A stretch of 64,000 bases of DNA from Sphaerospermopsis sp. SIO1G1 (GTDB lineage Bacteria > Cyanobacteriota > Cyanobacteriia > Cyanobacteriales > Nostocaceae): assembly GCA_010672785.1 (NCBI GenBank), contig JAAHFX010000002.1:124001-188000 (forward strand). Reading direction: 5' to 3'. Made by a program: the position numbers and the translations under genes. Shown one piece after another: positions 1 through 9,151 of the stretch. Below the pieces are notes generated by a model. It was given only the letters and a program-made list of their open reading frames with translations, made no database searches and had not been told where the DNA came from. Positions within the stretch are counted from its first letter, which is position 1. Each line of letters opens with the position of its first letter.

Positions 1-515
1 GTTGCATGAATAGCTTGTATATCAACTTTATTTTGATTAAATTCTGCTGGAGGAAAATTTCTAGTAACAGGTGCAGCGTCAGGAGTAGGAGAGATATTTG
101 GAGTAGGAATATTGGTATGAGGATTAAACTGAATTGTTGAAGGATTATTCGGTGTTACTATAGCAGCATTCAATCCAAATATCACAGTAATAATATAAGG
201 CCCAATTTGGATAGTATCACCATTAGATAATTGACAGCGAGTTTGTTTTTCTCCATTAACATAAACACCATTGGAACTCTTTTGATCAGTCACAAAAAAA
301 TTAGTTTGTTCCCAATCTTGCTCCCAATCAATTAAAGCATGATATCGAGAAACCTCATTACTATTTAATAACATTCTCGATACACGCTGACCACTAATTT
401 CTGTGGGTAATTTGCCAAATTCTCTACCAAAAGCAATGGGTAAGTTTAATTTAGGTTGTCTTCTTTCTCCTGTAGTTGGATCTTCCCAACTTAATTGAAT
501 TTGTAAATTAGTCAT
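1..515 (-). CDS. FHA-domain protein, C-terminal part cut by the window edge
   Basis: The frame is open from an ATG at 515-513 down to base 1, so at least 171 residues are present and the C-terminus is missing. The N-terminal 110 or so residues form a forkhead-associated domain: GREFGKLP, SRYHALIDW (the S-R-x-H of phosphothreonine binding) and SSNGVYVNG. FHA domains bind phosphothreonine peptides and usually serve Ser/Thr kinase signalling. After the domain comes a Pro/Thr/Asn-rich, probably disordered stretch. A second FHA gene lies just upstream on the same strand, so the two may be co-expressed, though a MITE-like element lies between them. The partner and signal are not visible here. Confidence 0.8.
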   Translation of the reverse strand, partial: MTNLQIQLSWEDPTTGERRQPKLNLPIAFGREFGKLPTEISGQRVSRMLLNSNEVSRYHALIDWEQDWEQTNFFVTDQKSSNGVYVNGEKQTRCQLSNGDTIQIGPYIITVIFGLNAAIVTPNNPSTIQFNPHTNIPTPNISPTPDAAPVTRNFPPAEFNQNKVDIQAIHA

Positions 516-531
516 TAGTTATTATTTATTA

Positions 532-626
532 ATAGGACTTACGAAAAATATCTCTCCAACCCTCTTATCTTCGTGTTCTTTGCGTCCTTCATGGTTCATT
601 CTTCTGTAACTTCTGCGTAAGTTCTA
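532..626. repeat. MITE-like element, GGACTTACGCA family
   Basis: The ends are imperfect inverted repeats: TAGGACTTACG at the left and TGCGTAAGTTCTA at the right. The interior matches, in inverted orientation, the element at 42321-42413. It has no coding capacity. Its right end supplies the TAG stop of the neighbouring FHA gene. Confidence 0.6.
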
Positions 627-1181
627 ATTATTTATTAGTACACTAACTGCTGCTGCTAAAGATGTACCACACCAAGGACAACCTATGTGTAAATTTTCTG
701 GAGGGGAGATTTTATGACAATTAGGACATTCCAAACCATACTCTAGATTTGGTTGAGTTGGAATTGAATGTGGAGAAGGTTGAAGTTTAGAATTTTGTGA
801 TTTTGGAATTATGATAGTATCCGGAATATCTATTTGAGAAATAGCTGTGACATTAATTTGCTGTTGTCCTAAAAAAATAATACTATTTTCATGTAATGAA
901 ATTTCTCCTGTTAATAAAGGTTTATTATCCACAAGTGGAGGATTTTTGCTGCGTAAATTCCTAATATAAAAACCTTGTTGTTGAGCATCAAAAAATATCT
1001 CAATATGCAAGCCAGAAACTGTTGGATGAGTTAAAACAATATCGCATTTTATTGGATCACGTCCTAGACGACAAGTACCAGGATTTTTACTTGGTTGATT
1101 TTCATAAATGTGTTGAATCAGTTTTTGGTTGGCTTCTTGCCACTGTAAAGTTAATTTTTTCATATTTTTAGGTATTTTCAA
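624..1181 (-). CDS. FHA-domain protein with C-terminal zinc ribbon
   Basis: The 185-residue protein has an FHA core at about residues 38-110: LGRDPIKCD, then SGLHIEI and NLRSKNPP. A C-terminal zinc-ribbon pair follows, CPNCHK and CPWCG, about 15 residues apart. The fold predicts phosphothreonine recognition in the cytoplasm, and the zinc ribbon may mediate a second contact. It lies upstream of another FHA gene on the same strand. Its TAG stop falls exactly in the terminal repeat of a MITE-like element, so the original C-terminus may have been altered. I cannot name the partner kinase. Confidence 0.8.
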   Translation of the reverse strand: MKIPKNMKKLTLQWQEANQKLIQHIYENQPSKNPGTCRLGRDPIKCDIVLTHPTVSGLHIEIFFDAQQQGFYIRNLRSKNPPLVDNKPLLTGEISLHENSIIFLGQQQINVTAISQIDIPDTIIIPKSQNSKLQPSPHSIPTQPNLEYGLECPNCHKISPPENLHIGCPWCGTSLAAAVSVLINN

Positions 1182-1289
1182 TATTGAGTTGATTCAATTT
1201 GATCTGATGGAATTCCTAACATGATTAATGGTTTCATCGCAAGTTATGAAAATAGAATTCAACGGATAATTTATATGTCAATTGAGACG

Positions 1290-1955
1290 TTATCTATCAG
1301 ATGCTAGTTTATCAGCAATGCGTGTAGTTTCTGGTAAGCGATACTTAGGAGTACATCTTAATACATAGTCAATGGCAGTTTCTAAACTCATCCTATGACC
1401 ACTGGAAATATATAACGGTTTGACATCCGTACGAGTCCGTAAAATTGCCCCAATAGTTTCATCTTCGTGTATTAATGGTTGCCAACTTCCCCTAGTTGCT
1501 GGCAATTCTTCATGTTTACCAATTAACCAAGATTTTGCTACACCGATGGTGGGTATATCCACAGTAATACCTAAATGACAAGCTATTCCCATTCTCCGGG
1601 GATGAGCAGTTCCCTGACCATCACATAGTATGATGTTAGGTATAGTTTGGATTTTTTCTAAAGCATCAATAATAGCAGGAATTTCTCGAAAAGATAAAAA
1701 ACCGGGAATGTAAGGAAAGGAAATAGGACGATATGCTAGGCTGGTTTCTACCACTTGTAAATCTGGAAAACTCAGCACTGCTACTGCTGCACGGCACATT
1801 TTACCATCTTCTAAAAAACCCATATCTACACCCGCTACATACTGAATGGGTTCATCAATTTGATCAGTCAGAATAACTTTATTTCGTAAAGTTTCTTGAA
1901 TGTTTGTAGCTTCTTCAATGGTAGATGGCCAAGGATGAGATTGATAAATCTTCAT
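1290..1955 (-). CDS. nfi: Endonuclease V (deoxyinosine 3'-endonuclease)
   Basis: The 221-residue protein is about the family's usual length. It shows the endonuclease V signatures YVAGVDMGF (first catalytic Asp), ILCDGQGTAHPRRMG (second acidic residue and substrate-binding segment) and GVAKSWLIG. Endonuclease V nicks DNA one phosphodiester 3' of deoxyinosine, starting repair of deaminated adenine; some homologues cut inosine in RNA. It is a single gene, transcribed divergently from the prohibitin gene with about 205 bases between them. No oddities were seen. Confidence 0.93.
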   Translation of the reverse strand: MKIYQSHPWPSTIEEATNIQETLRNKVILTDQIDEPIQYVAGVDMGFLEDGKMCRAAVAVLSFPDLQVVETSLAYRPISFPYIPGFLSFREIPAIIDALEKIQTIPNIILCDGQGTAHPRRMGIACHLGITVDIPTIGVAKSWLIGKHEELPATRGSWQPLIHEDETIGAILRTRTDVKPLYISSGHRMSLETAIDYVLRCTPKYRLPETTRIADKLASDR

Positions 1956-2161
1956 AGTTTTAAGTTTGATAACTAAGTTTAAGGAAATATGAGCTATTCT
2001 GAAATTATTATTATCTATCTTGTATCTTAATAAATACCCTCAATTTTATCTAATTTGTAAATCTTTGTTAACTTCTAAGGAATCATCTTGATTCTGATTG
2101 ATGTTCTAATATGAGGGATAGCATTCCTACATTTTATTGGTGTTATTTGTGAGATAAAATC

Positions 2162-3004
2162 ATGAGACAAAACACTTTAACTTTTAACAATAATTATCGT
2201 TTATTTGCTTACTTAGGAGGTGGTTTATTTCTATTAATTCTCGCCATGATGATTCGTCCTTTCGCTATTGTGAATGCAGGTGAACGCGGAGTTGTCATGC
2301 AATTTGGTAAAGTTCAAGACACTGTTTTAGATGAAGGTATTCACCCAGTTATTCCCATTGTCACATCAGTTAAAAGACTGAATGTGCGAGTACAACAAAA
2401 TAGTTTTAAAGCTGGTGCAGCTTCTAAAGATTTACAAACTATTACCACTGAATTAGCCGTTAACTGGCATATTGATCCATTAAAGGTTAATAAAGTATTC
2501 CAACAAATTGGTGATGAAGATTTAATTATTTCGGGAATTATGACACCTGCGGTTTCCGAAGTTCTAAAAGCAGCAACTGCTAGGAAAACTGCGGAAGAAA
2601 TAATTACTAAAAGGACTGAACTGAAAAAAGAAATTGATACTAATTTAAAAGAAAGATTAGCATCTTATGGTATCATTGTAGATGATGTATCTTTAGTTAA
2701 TTTTTCCTTTTCTCCAGAATTTAGTAGAGCAATTGAAGCAAAACAAATAGCAGAACAAGAAGCAAAACAAGCTAGTTTTATTGCTCAAAAAGCAACCCAA
2801 GAAGCACAAGCAGAAATTAATCGTGCAAAAGGTCAAGCAGAAGCACAAAGGTTACAAAGATTGACTTTAACACCGGAATTACTACAAAAACAAGCGATAG
2901 AAAAGTGGGATGGTCGTTTTCCAATGGTTATGGGTGGTGATGGTGCTGTTCCTTTGATTAATATTGACCCTAAAAATTTATCAACAGGACAGAAGAAAAA
3001 TTAG
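2162..3004 (+). CDS. Prohibitin / SPFH (band 7) membrane protein
   Basis: The 280-residue protein has an N-terminal membrane anchor at about residues 13-35 (YLGGGLFLLILAMMIRPFAI), then an SPFH domain (NAGERGVVMQFGKV, DEGIHPVIP) and a long Ala/Gln/Glu-rich coiled coil at about residues 195-240. Prohibitins assemble as ring-shaped scaffolds in membranes and affect membrane proteases. Cyanobacterial homologues (Phb family) are found in thylakoid and plasma membranes. There is no operon partner; the 3' end runs straight into a short repeat and a MITE-like element. Confidence 0.9.
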   Translation: MRQNTLTFNNNYRLFAYLGGGLFLLILAMMIRPFAIVNAGERGVVMQFGKVQDTVLDEGIHPVIPIVTSVKRLNVRVQQNSFKAGAASKDLQTITTELAVNWHIDPLKVNKVFQQIGDEDLIISGIMTPAVSEVLKAATARKTAEEIITKRTELKKEIDTNLKERLASYGIIVDDVSLVNFSFSPEFSRAIEAKQIAEQEAKQASFIAQKATQEAQAEINRAKGQAEAQRLQRLTLTPELLQKQAIEKWDGRFPMVMGGDGAVPLINIDPKNLSTGQKKN

Positions 3005-3103
3005 TTTTTCAGTTATCAGTTTTCAGTTATCAATTTTCAGTTGAAAGAAGATATTAATTCTTGGTTTTTTGAGAGGTTGGATATTTGGAATTTTCATTCA
3101 TCC

Positions 3104-3188
3104 GGACTTACGCAAAATATCTCTTGTAACCCTCATTCCTCCGTGTCCTCAGTGTCTGGAGTGGTTCGATTATTCCATAGCTTTGCAA
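3104..3188. repeat. MITE-like element with decayed right end
   Basis: It begins GGACTTACGCAAAATATCTC and its interior matches the reverse complement of the element at 51462-51559 (ends in a GGTTCGATTATTCCATA-like block). The matching right terminal repeat has been lost. It abuts the stop codon of the m5C methyltransferase at 3190 and lies between the convergent prohibitin and methyltransferase genes. Confidence 0.55.
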
Positions 3189-3189
3189 A

Positions 3190-4473
3190 TCATTTTCGGG
3201 TGTTTTCTCTAATTCTAGGTTTTATTACATCAGGATCAACTCCAAAATAGCTAGCTGCTTTTGACATATCAAATGCTAATAAACTCAGGTTATCCAAACT
3301 TTTAATATTTGTATTTTGTTCAATTTTAATATTTAAAACCTTAACAATTTCCGTTGCTACAGCTTGTGCTAAAAGTGGGGGAACAGAATTACCAATTTGT
3401 CTAAAACCATGCCATTTTGTGGGATGAAATCTAAACCAGTCTGGGTAAGAATGTAATCTTGCAGCTTCCCTAACTGTAATACATCTGGGAACATCAGGAT
3501 GAATTGGACGAGGAGAAGTAAAAGCACCTTTATTACTTGCTGTTCCTGCTCTTAAAGTATTACATAAACCATGAGGATCTAGTTTATGAAAACGACTAAT
3601 TGGTTCGTTTTTTCCATGTGGTGTTGCTTTAAATCTTTCTCTAGATTGCTCACTATGTTTTGTTCTTAAACTTGATGTTAAAAGACTATCATCAAATTGA
3701 CGCGGATAAGAATAATTATTTTTCTCTCGACACAAGTTACGCATTTTTGCACCATATTTACTAGGTTGACCAAATTTTGCGAAAACCCAATCTTGTTGTA
3801 ATAATTCTTGGTAATTTTCAACTTCTGGTAAATCTTGCAATGCTTCTAAAACTGTGGGAGTTGGTGGTAATTTTAAGGATTTTTCTGATTTAGCTTTCGG
3901 TGGATGGGTGATTTTAACGGGATATTTTGGGAATTCTAAATCTTGACGACAACCAAGTAAAAATAGCCTTTCGCGGTTCTGTGGTACTCCATAATTTGCA
4001 GCATTTAAAACTTGGTAATTATGATTTATCTGATAACCGTTATTTTCAAACTTATCAACAATTTCAGCAATAAACTCTTTGTGTTTACCTACTGTCATTC
4101 CTTTGACATTCTCCATAACAAAATATTTAGGTTGTAAATCTATTACTAACCTAATAAAATGAAAAACCAAAGAATTTCTGGGATCATCAAAGCAACGTTT
4201 CCCAATTAATGAAAAACCTTGACAGGGTGGCCCCCCAAAAACTACATCAATTTCTTGATCTTTAATTTGACTAATATTTCTAATTTCTGCACCTGTAATA
4301 TCTTCTACACTTCTACATAAAATTGTCCAAAACGGAAAGTTAAATTTATGAACTGCACAATGAATAGGATCTAATTCTACTGATACGAGGACATCAAAAC
4401 CAGCTTGTTCAAAACCAAGAGTCATTCCTCCTGCACCTGCAAATAAATCAACTGCTATAGGTCGTTTTTTCAT
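3190..4473 (-). CDS. DNA (cytosine-5-)-methyltransferase, solitary
   Basis: The 427-residue protein carries the m5C methyltransferase motifs in order: I (DLFAGAGGMTLGFEQAG), IV (GGPPCQGFS, catalytic Cys), VI (ENVKG), VIII (NRERLFLLG), IX (REAARLHSYPDWF) and X (QIGNSVPP). It transfers a methyl group from SAM to C5 of cytosine at a sequence set by the variable region between VIII and IX, which I cannot read. No endonuclease gene is adjacent, so it looks like an orphan enzyme or one whose partner was lost. A C-terminal extension of about 50 residues follows motif X. A second, clearly different m5C methyltransferase is at 60940-62085. Confidence 0.93.
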   Translation of the reverse strand: MKKRPIAVDLFAGAGGMTLGFEQAGFDVLVSVELDPIHCAVHKFNFPFWTILCRSVEDITGAEIRNISQIKDQEIDVVFGGPPCQGFSLIGKRCFDDPRNSLVFHFIRLVIDLQPKYFVMENVKGMTVGKHKEFIAEIVDKFENNGYQINHNYQVLNAANYGVPQNRERLFLLGCRQDLEFPKYPVKITHPPKAKSEKSLKLPPTPTVLEALQDLPEVENYQELLQQDWVFAKFGQPSKYGAKMRNLCREKNNYSYPRQFDDSLLTSSLRTKHSEQSRERFKATPHGKNEPISRFHKLDPHGLCNTLRAGTASNKGAFTSPRPIHPDVPRCITVREAARLHSYPDWFRFHPTKWHGFRQIGNSVPPLLAQAVATEIVKVLNIKIEQNTNIKSLDNLSLLAFDMSKAASYFGVDPDVIKPRIRENTRK

Positions 4474-4642
4474 CAGTTTTCAGTCATCAGTTTTCATGAA
4501 AAAATATAAGTATTAATTCGTAATGCTCCTTTCAGGAGAGCTACGCTTACGTAATTCGTAATTCGTAATTCTTAATTACTGATTTAACCAGAATTCCCAG
4601 TCACCAGTCATCAGTCACCAGTCACCAATCACCAATCACCAA
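4474..4642. repeat. Intergenic repeat block (CAGTCATCAGT / CCAATCACC types)
   Basis: Between lpxB and the methyltransferase gene lie short tandem units: CAGTTTTCAGTCATCAG near 4476, GTAATTCGTAATTC near 4550 and CACCAATCACC at 4600-4640. These are simple dispersed repeats of the kind common in Nostocales. No gene is seen. Confidence 0.7.
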
Positions 4643-5797
4643 CTATCTCATTTCTAAAATTTCTTTTGCAGCGCGATCGCAAACTCCTAGTTCTCCTAAA
4701 ATTTGCCGCATTTTTTGATAATTAATTAATGTTTCTTCTCTCTTTTCACTATTTACTAAAATTTCCATTGCAGCTTGAGTAATGTTCTCCTCTGTAGCTT
4801 GTTCTTGTAGTAACTCTGGGACAATTTCATCCATCACAACTAAATTTACAGGAGATGCAAAGGGAATTGAACCTTTGAGGATTTTTCTTCCTATCCACGC
4901 TGTAAAAGGATGCAAACGATAAACAACAACTTGGGGAACATTTAATAAAGCTAATTCTAAATTGACTGTACCAGATTTAGTAATAGCAAAATCAGCAGCG
5001 GCTAAAACTGACTGTTTTTGATCTGAAATAATTTTGGCATTTAAACCATAATCTTGAATTGATTTGGTAATTTGATCTCGGAATTTTTCTAAAGATAAAG
5101 GTATCCAAAAACTGACATCCTCTAATTTATCTTGAATATTTTTAGCAGCTTGAAAAATTATAGGTAATAAATATTTTAATTCTTGTCCACGAGAAGCAGG
5201 TAATAAAGCAATGGCAATTTCATCTGCTTTAATTCCTAATATTTCCCTAGCAGTTTCTCGACTAGGTGCTTGAGTCATTTTATCAACTAAAGGATGACCA
5301 ACCCAATTCACATTAGCTCCTTTACTTTGATAATAACGAGCTTCTTCAGGAAAAATAGCTAATAATTTATCTGTAAAACTAACAATTTTTTGAGTTCTTT
5401 CTAAACTCATTGACCATACCCATTCCTGGGGAGCAATATAATAAACTACAGGAACATTGGGAAAATATTTTTCCATATAACCTCCTATAGCGATATTGGG
5501 GGTCATATAATCAATTAAAACAATGATATCTGGTGGGTTATCTTTAAGGTAGGCGATCGCCCGGTTTTGAACTTGAATAGTTGGCAAAAAATAAGGTAAA
5601 GCTTCAATAATTCCCATTGAACCAATACCACTGGTATCACCAATAATCTTCGCACCAGCAGCAGCCATTTGTTCACCACCCAAGGCGACAATATCTAATT
5701 CTATATTTATTTTTTCTGCTTGCTTTTGTAGAGATTGAATTAACAATGCTCCCTGTAAATCTCCAGAAACTTCCCCTGTACTAATAAATATTCGCAT
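4643..5797 (-). CDS. lpxB: Lipid-A-disaccharide synthase
   Basis: The 384-residue GT19 glycosyltransferase has the family start MRIFISTGEVSGDLQGA, then DYMTPNIAIG, YYIAPQEWVWS, LLPASRGQELKYL and AITKSGTVNLELAL. It joins UDP-2,3-diacylglucosamine and lipid X to make the lipid A disaccharide at the cytoplasmic face of the inner membrane. It is the last member of the minus-strand lpxC-fabZ-lpxA-lpxB set, but about 750 bases of repeats and relic sequence separate it from lpxA, so it may have its own promoter. ATG start at 5797. Confidence 0.95.
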   Translation of the reverse strand: MRIFISTGEVSGDLQGALLIQSLQKQAEKINIELDIVALGGEQMAAAGAKIIGDTSGIGSMGIIEALPYFLPTIQVQNRAIAYLKDNPPDIIVLIDYMTPNIAIGGYMEKYFPNVPVVYYIAPQEWVWSMSLERTQKIVSFTDKLLAIFPEEARYYQSKGANVNWVGHPLVDKMTQAPSRETAREILGIKADEIAIALLPASRGQELKYLLPIIFQAAKNIQDKLEDVSFWIPLSLEKFRDQITKSIQDYGLNAKIISDQKQSVLAAADFAITKSGTVNLELALLNVPQVVVYRLHPFTAWIGRKILKGSIPFASPVNLVVMDEIVPELLQEQATEENITQAAMEILVNSEKREETLINYQKMRQILGELGVCDRAAKEILEMR

Positions 5798-5802
5798 TTT
5801 TT

Positions 5803-5909
5803 TCAGTTGTCAGTTATTCAGTTATCAGTTATCAGTTATCAGTTGTCAGTTATCAGTTGTCAGTTATCAGTTATCAGTTATCAGTTATCAGTTATCAGTT
5901 ATCAGTTGT
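5803..5909. repeat. Short tandem repeat tract, 7-bp unit CAGTTATC/CAGTTGTC type
   Basis: About 14 units of a heptamer (AGTTATC with AGTTGTC variants) run without spacers. The tract starts 6 bases upstream of the lpxB ATG, so it occupies the position of that gene's ribosome-binding site and leader. The same unit occurs at many other intergenic sites in the window. Confidence 0.85.
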
Positions 5910-6544
5910 TTTCTGTCTTTACAACAAGAGTTTTTGAGCAAGCCCTATTTTATTAATCAGGTAAAAACTAAGTAGGTTAGCGGGTAAATTTATAACTATG
6001 CACCCTGCGCCCTGCACCCTACCTTGTCCCAACGACAATTTTTAACCCCTACCTACTTATCATTTAATCGTGGGTAGGCAGTCCATGAAAATAACCAACT
6101 TATTTGAGGAAATTTTACATTTAGAACTGCCTTTTCCCATGAATGAAAACAACCACAGAGTTAATCATCTCTTTTGACACTCTGCGCTCTGAAGAGACGC
6201 AGATTCAAAAAGAATCTCTTAAAAGGAATAGTCAAATATCCCTCTAGACGCTCAAAACAGCTATGGATAAATCAATACTGCAATTGCGCTTACTTTTATT
6301 TTTTTCCGAGTCCATCACTATGTCAGTTAGATACGCTCAACAACCTGCTATTACTTGCTCGTCTAGTCGTTTCGCACTCTGTACGTTCGGTTCTTCGTTG
6401 CAGGAATTTCACCTTACTAGGAATGCTTCTTCGCGTAGATGGTTATTCTTACTCACCATAATATTCTACCACGGCAGTTTAAACTGCCCGTGTCGATTTT
6501 CCGCCCCTGGCTAAAGCCGAGGGGCTACCAATCTCCCGCGAGTT
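5910..6544. other. Gene-free region with palindromes, possible mobile-element relic
   Basis: About 635 bases between lpxA and lpxB hold no convincing gene; three small overlapping frames lack homology I recognise. Visible structure: an AGGCAGT...ACTGCCT inverted pair (6077-6137), a perfect GGCAGTTTAAACTGCC palindrome (6474-6489) and a strong hairpin GCCCCTGGCTAAAGCCGAGGGGC (6503-6525, described by arms CCCCTGGC and GCCGAGGGG). Tight terminal hairpins of this kind are typical of IS200/IS605-family ends, but no transposase fragment could be read, so the assignment is weak. Confidence 0.35.
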
Positions 6545-7351
6545 TCACGTGTTTATTCTCCCCTTACCGGGAATTAAACCCCGTCTTCCTGGCATTTGTG
6601 AAAGGAGCAAGAAACGACGTAAATGTTCCAACTGTTGCGTATCTCCCAAAAGTTCTAATTCGGCCACAGCATCTTTAAAAATCAAATCAGAACGGTAGAG
6701 AATACGAAAAGCTTTTTTCAGTAATTGAAACTCATTAGCTGGGATTCCTGAGCGTTTGAGACCGACTAGATTGAGCGATCGCACTCGTGAAGGATTGCCC
6801 TCAACTAGCATATAAGGAGGTACATCTCGATCAATGCGAGTCATACCACCCACCATTGCCATACCACCAATATGTACAAATTGATGAACACCTAAAACTC
6901 CACTTAAGCGAGCGCGGGATTCAATATATACATGACCGGCTAAAGCTACGGAGTTAGCAATGACTACGGAATCTTCAATAACGCAATTATGACCAACGTG
7001 GACATAGGCCATCAGTAAATTTCCATTACCTATGACAGTAGCTTCACCTCTACCAGTAGCACGGTTAATAGTCACATACTCACGAATGGCATTATTATCA
7101 CCAATTCTCACCCAGGTAGGTTCTCCTACATATTTGAGGTCTTGGGGTTCCATTCCAATTACAGCACCAGGAAAAATATGATTTCCCTTACCGATTTCAC
7201 AAGGGCCTTCTAGCACTGCATGAGCGCCAATAACAGTTTCTGCTCCTACTTTGACATTCGCTCCAATCACAGCATAAGCACCAACTTGCACCGTTGAATG
7301 GAGTTCTGCATCAGGATGTATTACAGCAGTTGGATGAATAATTGTCTTCAA
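6545..7351 (-). CDS. lpxA: Acyl-ACP--UDP-N-acetylglucosamine O-acyltransferase
   Basis: LpxA performs the first step of lipid A synthesis, adding a 3-hydroxyacyl chain from ACP to O3 of UDP-GlcNAc. The N-terminal 190 residues are left-handed beta-helix hexapeptide repeats (IHPTAVIHPDAELHS, VIGANVKVGAETVIG). HVGHNCVIED holds the catalytic His region, and a helical C-terminal domain follows. The frame is open to a TTG at 7396, but the TTG at 7351 is preceded by GGAGAG six bases upstream and gives MKTIIHPTAV, matching the family's usual start and length (268 residues). The C-terminus (GLIPGKGRINT) runs to the relic region. It lies downstream of fabZ on the same strand. Confidence 0.93.
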   Translation of the reverse strand: MKTIIHPTAVIHPDAELHSTVQVGAYAVIGANVKVGAETVIGAHAVLEGPCEIGKGNHIFPGAVIGMEPQDLKYVGEPTWVRIGDNNAIREYVTINRATGRGEATVIGNGNLLMAYVHVGHNCVIEDSVVIANSVALAGHVYIESRARLSGVLGVHQFVHIGGMAMVGGMTRIDRDVPPYMLVEGNPSRVRSLNLVGLKRSGIPANEFQLLKKAFRILYRSDLIFKDAVAELELLGDTQQLEHLRRFLLLSQMPGRRGLIPGKGRINT

Positions 7352-7564
7352 GGATAGCTCTCCAAAACCGAGTTTAGTAAAAAACGTGTCGGGCAAAATA
7401 TGTGATGTGTGAGGATGACGAAAGTCTAAATATTAAATAAATAAGCTCAATCAAACTTGAGGTTTTTATTGGTTACTGTTATGCTTACTGATGATTAGCT
7501 GATCAGCGTTTCACGGCTATGCCAAAACCAGCTAATCATAAATTCAGTTAATTTAGGCAAAATT

Positions 7565-8077
7565 CTAACTTACCAAAGAAAACATTAATTCTCCTTCGGC
7601 AGCTAATTTTCCGTCAACTTCAGCTCGACCCTGCATTTTACCAAAACGACGCTGCTTAACTGACAACAGTTCCACAGTAAGGATTAATTGATCACCAGGA
7701 ACTACTTGACGACGAAAACGAACTTTATCAATACCTGCAAATACAAACAGACCTTTAGGTAAATCAGGCATTTGGGTCATGACAACTCCACCAACTTGTG
7801 CCATTGCTTCTACAATCAGTACACCAGGCATGAGTGAGCGTCCTGGAAAATGCCCTTGGAATTGTGGCTCATTGAAGGTAACATTTTTCACACCTACAGC
7901 CATTTTGCCAGGTACATAATCAATGATTTTATCTACCAGCAAAAAAGGATAGCGATGGGGTAGCATTTGTTGAATCTCTTCTACCGAAAAGGTAGTTTGG
8001 ATTTCTGGTGTATTGGTTTGTTGATGGTCTCCTTCAGATTTAACCACTTGAGAATTAGCTTCGGTAAGAGTTGACAT
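7565..8077 (-). CDS. fabZ: 3-hydroxyacyl-ACP dehydratase FabZ
   Basis: FabZ dehydrates 3-hydroxyacyl-ACP in fatty acid elongation and so competes with LpxA for substrate, which fits its place between lpxC and lpxA. The 170-residue protein has a hot-dog fold with the signature [17 protein letters not shown] (catalytic His in PHRYPFL) and [19 protein letters not shown] (catalytic Glu). The first 25 residues are a poorly conserved polar extension. The ATG at 8077 is used. It is 82 bases downstream of lpxC. Confidence 0.95.
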   Translation of the reverse strand: MSTLTEANSQVVKSEGDHQQTNTPEIQTTFSVEEIQQMLPHRYPFLLVDKIIDYVPGKMAVGVKNVTFNEPQFQGHFPGRSLMPGVLIVEAMAQVGGVVMTQMPDLPKGLFVFAGIDKVRFRRQVVPGDQLILTVELLSVKQRRFGKMQGRAEVDGKLAAEGELMFSLVS

Positions 8078-8159
8078 GAGTAATTTGTAATGCGTAATTT
8101 GTAACGATCAATTCTGAGAATTAGTCACTAAGAGAGAAACTAGTATACAGAAACAGATT

Positions 8160-9005
8160 CTAAATTAATTGTAAAATTTTCTGCGCCAATTGAATGTGCA
8201 GATTGTGACTGGCTTTGTATGCCAAAAAGTGAGCAACAGGAAATTTGCCTAGTAAACTAATATCTCCCACTAAGTCTAGTATCTTATGACGTACTGGTTC
8301 ATCCGCAAATCTTAATGGTCCATTTATCCAACCATCCGGACTACAAACCAGAGCATTATCCAAGCTCCCACCTTTGATTAAACCTGATTTTTGCAGATAT
8401 TCAATTTGGTGTAATAACCCAAAAGTTCGCGCCGGTGCAATTTCTGTGACAAAGGTATTTTCGGTTTTTGCATTGGGATGAGATAACAAGAAACTGTACC
8501 ACTGATTACCAATTGCAGGTAAATCAAAATCAATCCCATAGCTAAAACGAGTCTCAGAAGATGGTAAAGCACACACAAAAGCATCATCCTGGCGTACCCA
8601 AATTGGTTCTGGAATGACTGGTACTTCCGCTTCATCAACAGTTTGAGATACCAACCCCACAGACATAATACTGTCCGTCCAAATCTGAGCCGAACCATCC
8701 AAAAGCGGAACTTCTGCTCCGTCAATTTCAATTCTGGCATTGTCTACACCCAGAGCCGATAATGACGCTAACAGATGTTCTACAGTGCGGACATAAACAT
8801 CCTCTGTACCTAACTGAGTCGAGAGAACAGTTTGATTAACAGTAGCAATTTTGGCAGGAATGACGGGGAAATCAGGCAAATCTACACGCACAAAATAGCG
8901 ATCGCTCCCTGGTTCAGCTGGTAATATTCTCACACTGGTATTAACACCACTATGCAGTCCTACACCCTTGTGAATAATTTCCCCAGCTATTGTATGTTGC
9001 TGCAT
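8160..9005 (-). CDS. lpxC: UDP-3-O-acyl-N-acetylglucosamine deacetylase
   Basis: LpxC is the zinc-dependent committed step of lipid A synthesis. Motifs: [14 protein letters not shown] start ([14 protein letters not shown]), [17 protein letters not shown] (zinc His in VEHLLA), [20 protein letters not shown] and [16 protein letters not shown] (second zinc His). The open frame extends upstream to 9113, but those 36 residues ([14 protein letters not shown]...) are translated tandem repeat. The ATG at 9005 gives [11 protein letters not shown], the expected family start, and 281 residues. It sits between bamA and fabZ, with the repeat tract at 9038-9151 occupying its leader. Confidence 0.95.
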   Translation of the reverse strand: MQQHTIAGEIIHKGVGLHSGVNTSVRILPAEPGSDRYFVRVDLPDFPVIPAKIATVNQTVLSTQLGTEDVYVRTVEHLLASLSALGVDNARIEIDGAEVPLLDGSAQIWTDSIMSVGLVSQTVDEAEVPVIPEPIWVRQDDAFVCALPSSETRFSYGIDFDLPAIGNQWYSFLLSHPNAKTENTFVTEIAPARTFGLLHQIEYLQKSGLIKGGSLDNALVCSPDGWINGPLRFADEPVRHKILDLVGDISLLGKFPVAHFLAYKASHNLHIQLAQKILQLI

Positions 9006-9037
9006 AGTCCGAAAACGAATAAGTAGGGTTTGTTTGC

Positions 9038-9151
9038 TGAACAGTAAACAGTAAACAGTGAACAGTAACAACTGACAACTGATAACTGATAACTGACAAC
9101 TGATAACTGACAACTGACAACTGATAACTGATAACTGATAACTGACAACTG
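9038..9151. repeat. Short tandem repeat tract in the bamA-lpxC gap
   Basis: Units of AACAGTA/AACTGATAACTGACA type fill nearly the whole gap between the bamA stop (9152) and the lpxC start (9005). The tract creates false upstream extensions of lpxC in two frames. If the cluster is one transcript, this repeat is transcribed within it. Confidence 0.85.

Noticed and set aside
3041..3250. 69-residue plus-strand frame after the prohibitin gene
   Set aside because: It is made of repeat and MITE sequence and overlaps the end of the methyltransferase gene; no recognisable protein.
6330..6430. Resemblance to a group II intron domain V (GTACG...CGGTTCT on the plus strand)
   Set aside because: The 5' half of the hairpin (GAGCCGTA-like) is missing and the match needs several inserted bases; no reverse transcriptase nearby.
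6174..6678. Three overlapping plus-strand frames of 79-95 codons
   Set aside because: No family resemblance, partly overlapping lpxA; composition like a relic rather than a gene.
8378..8740. 120-residue minus-strand frame
   Set aside because: It lies wholly inside lpxC in another frame.
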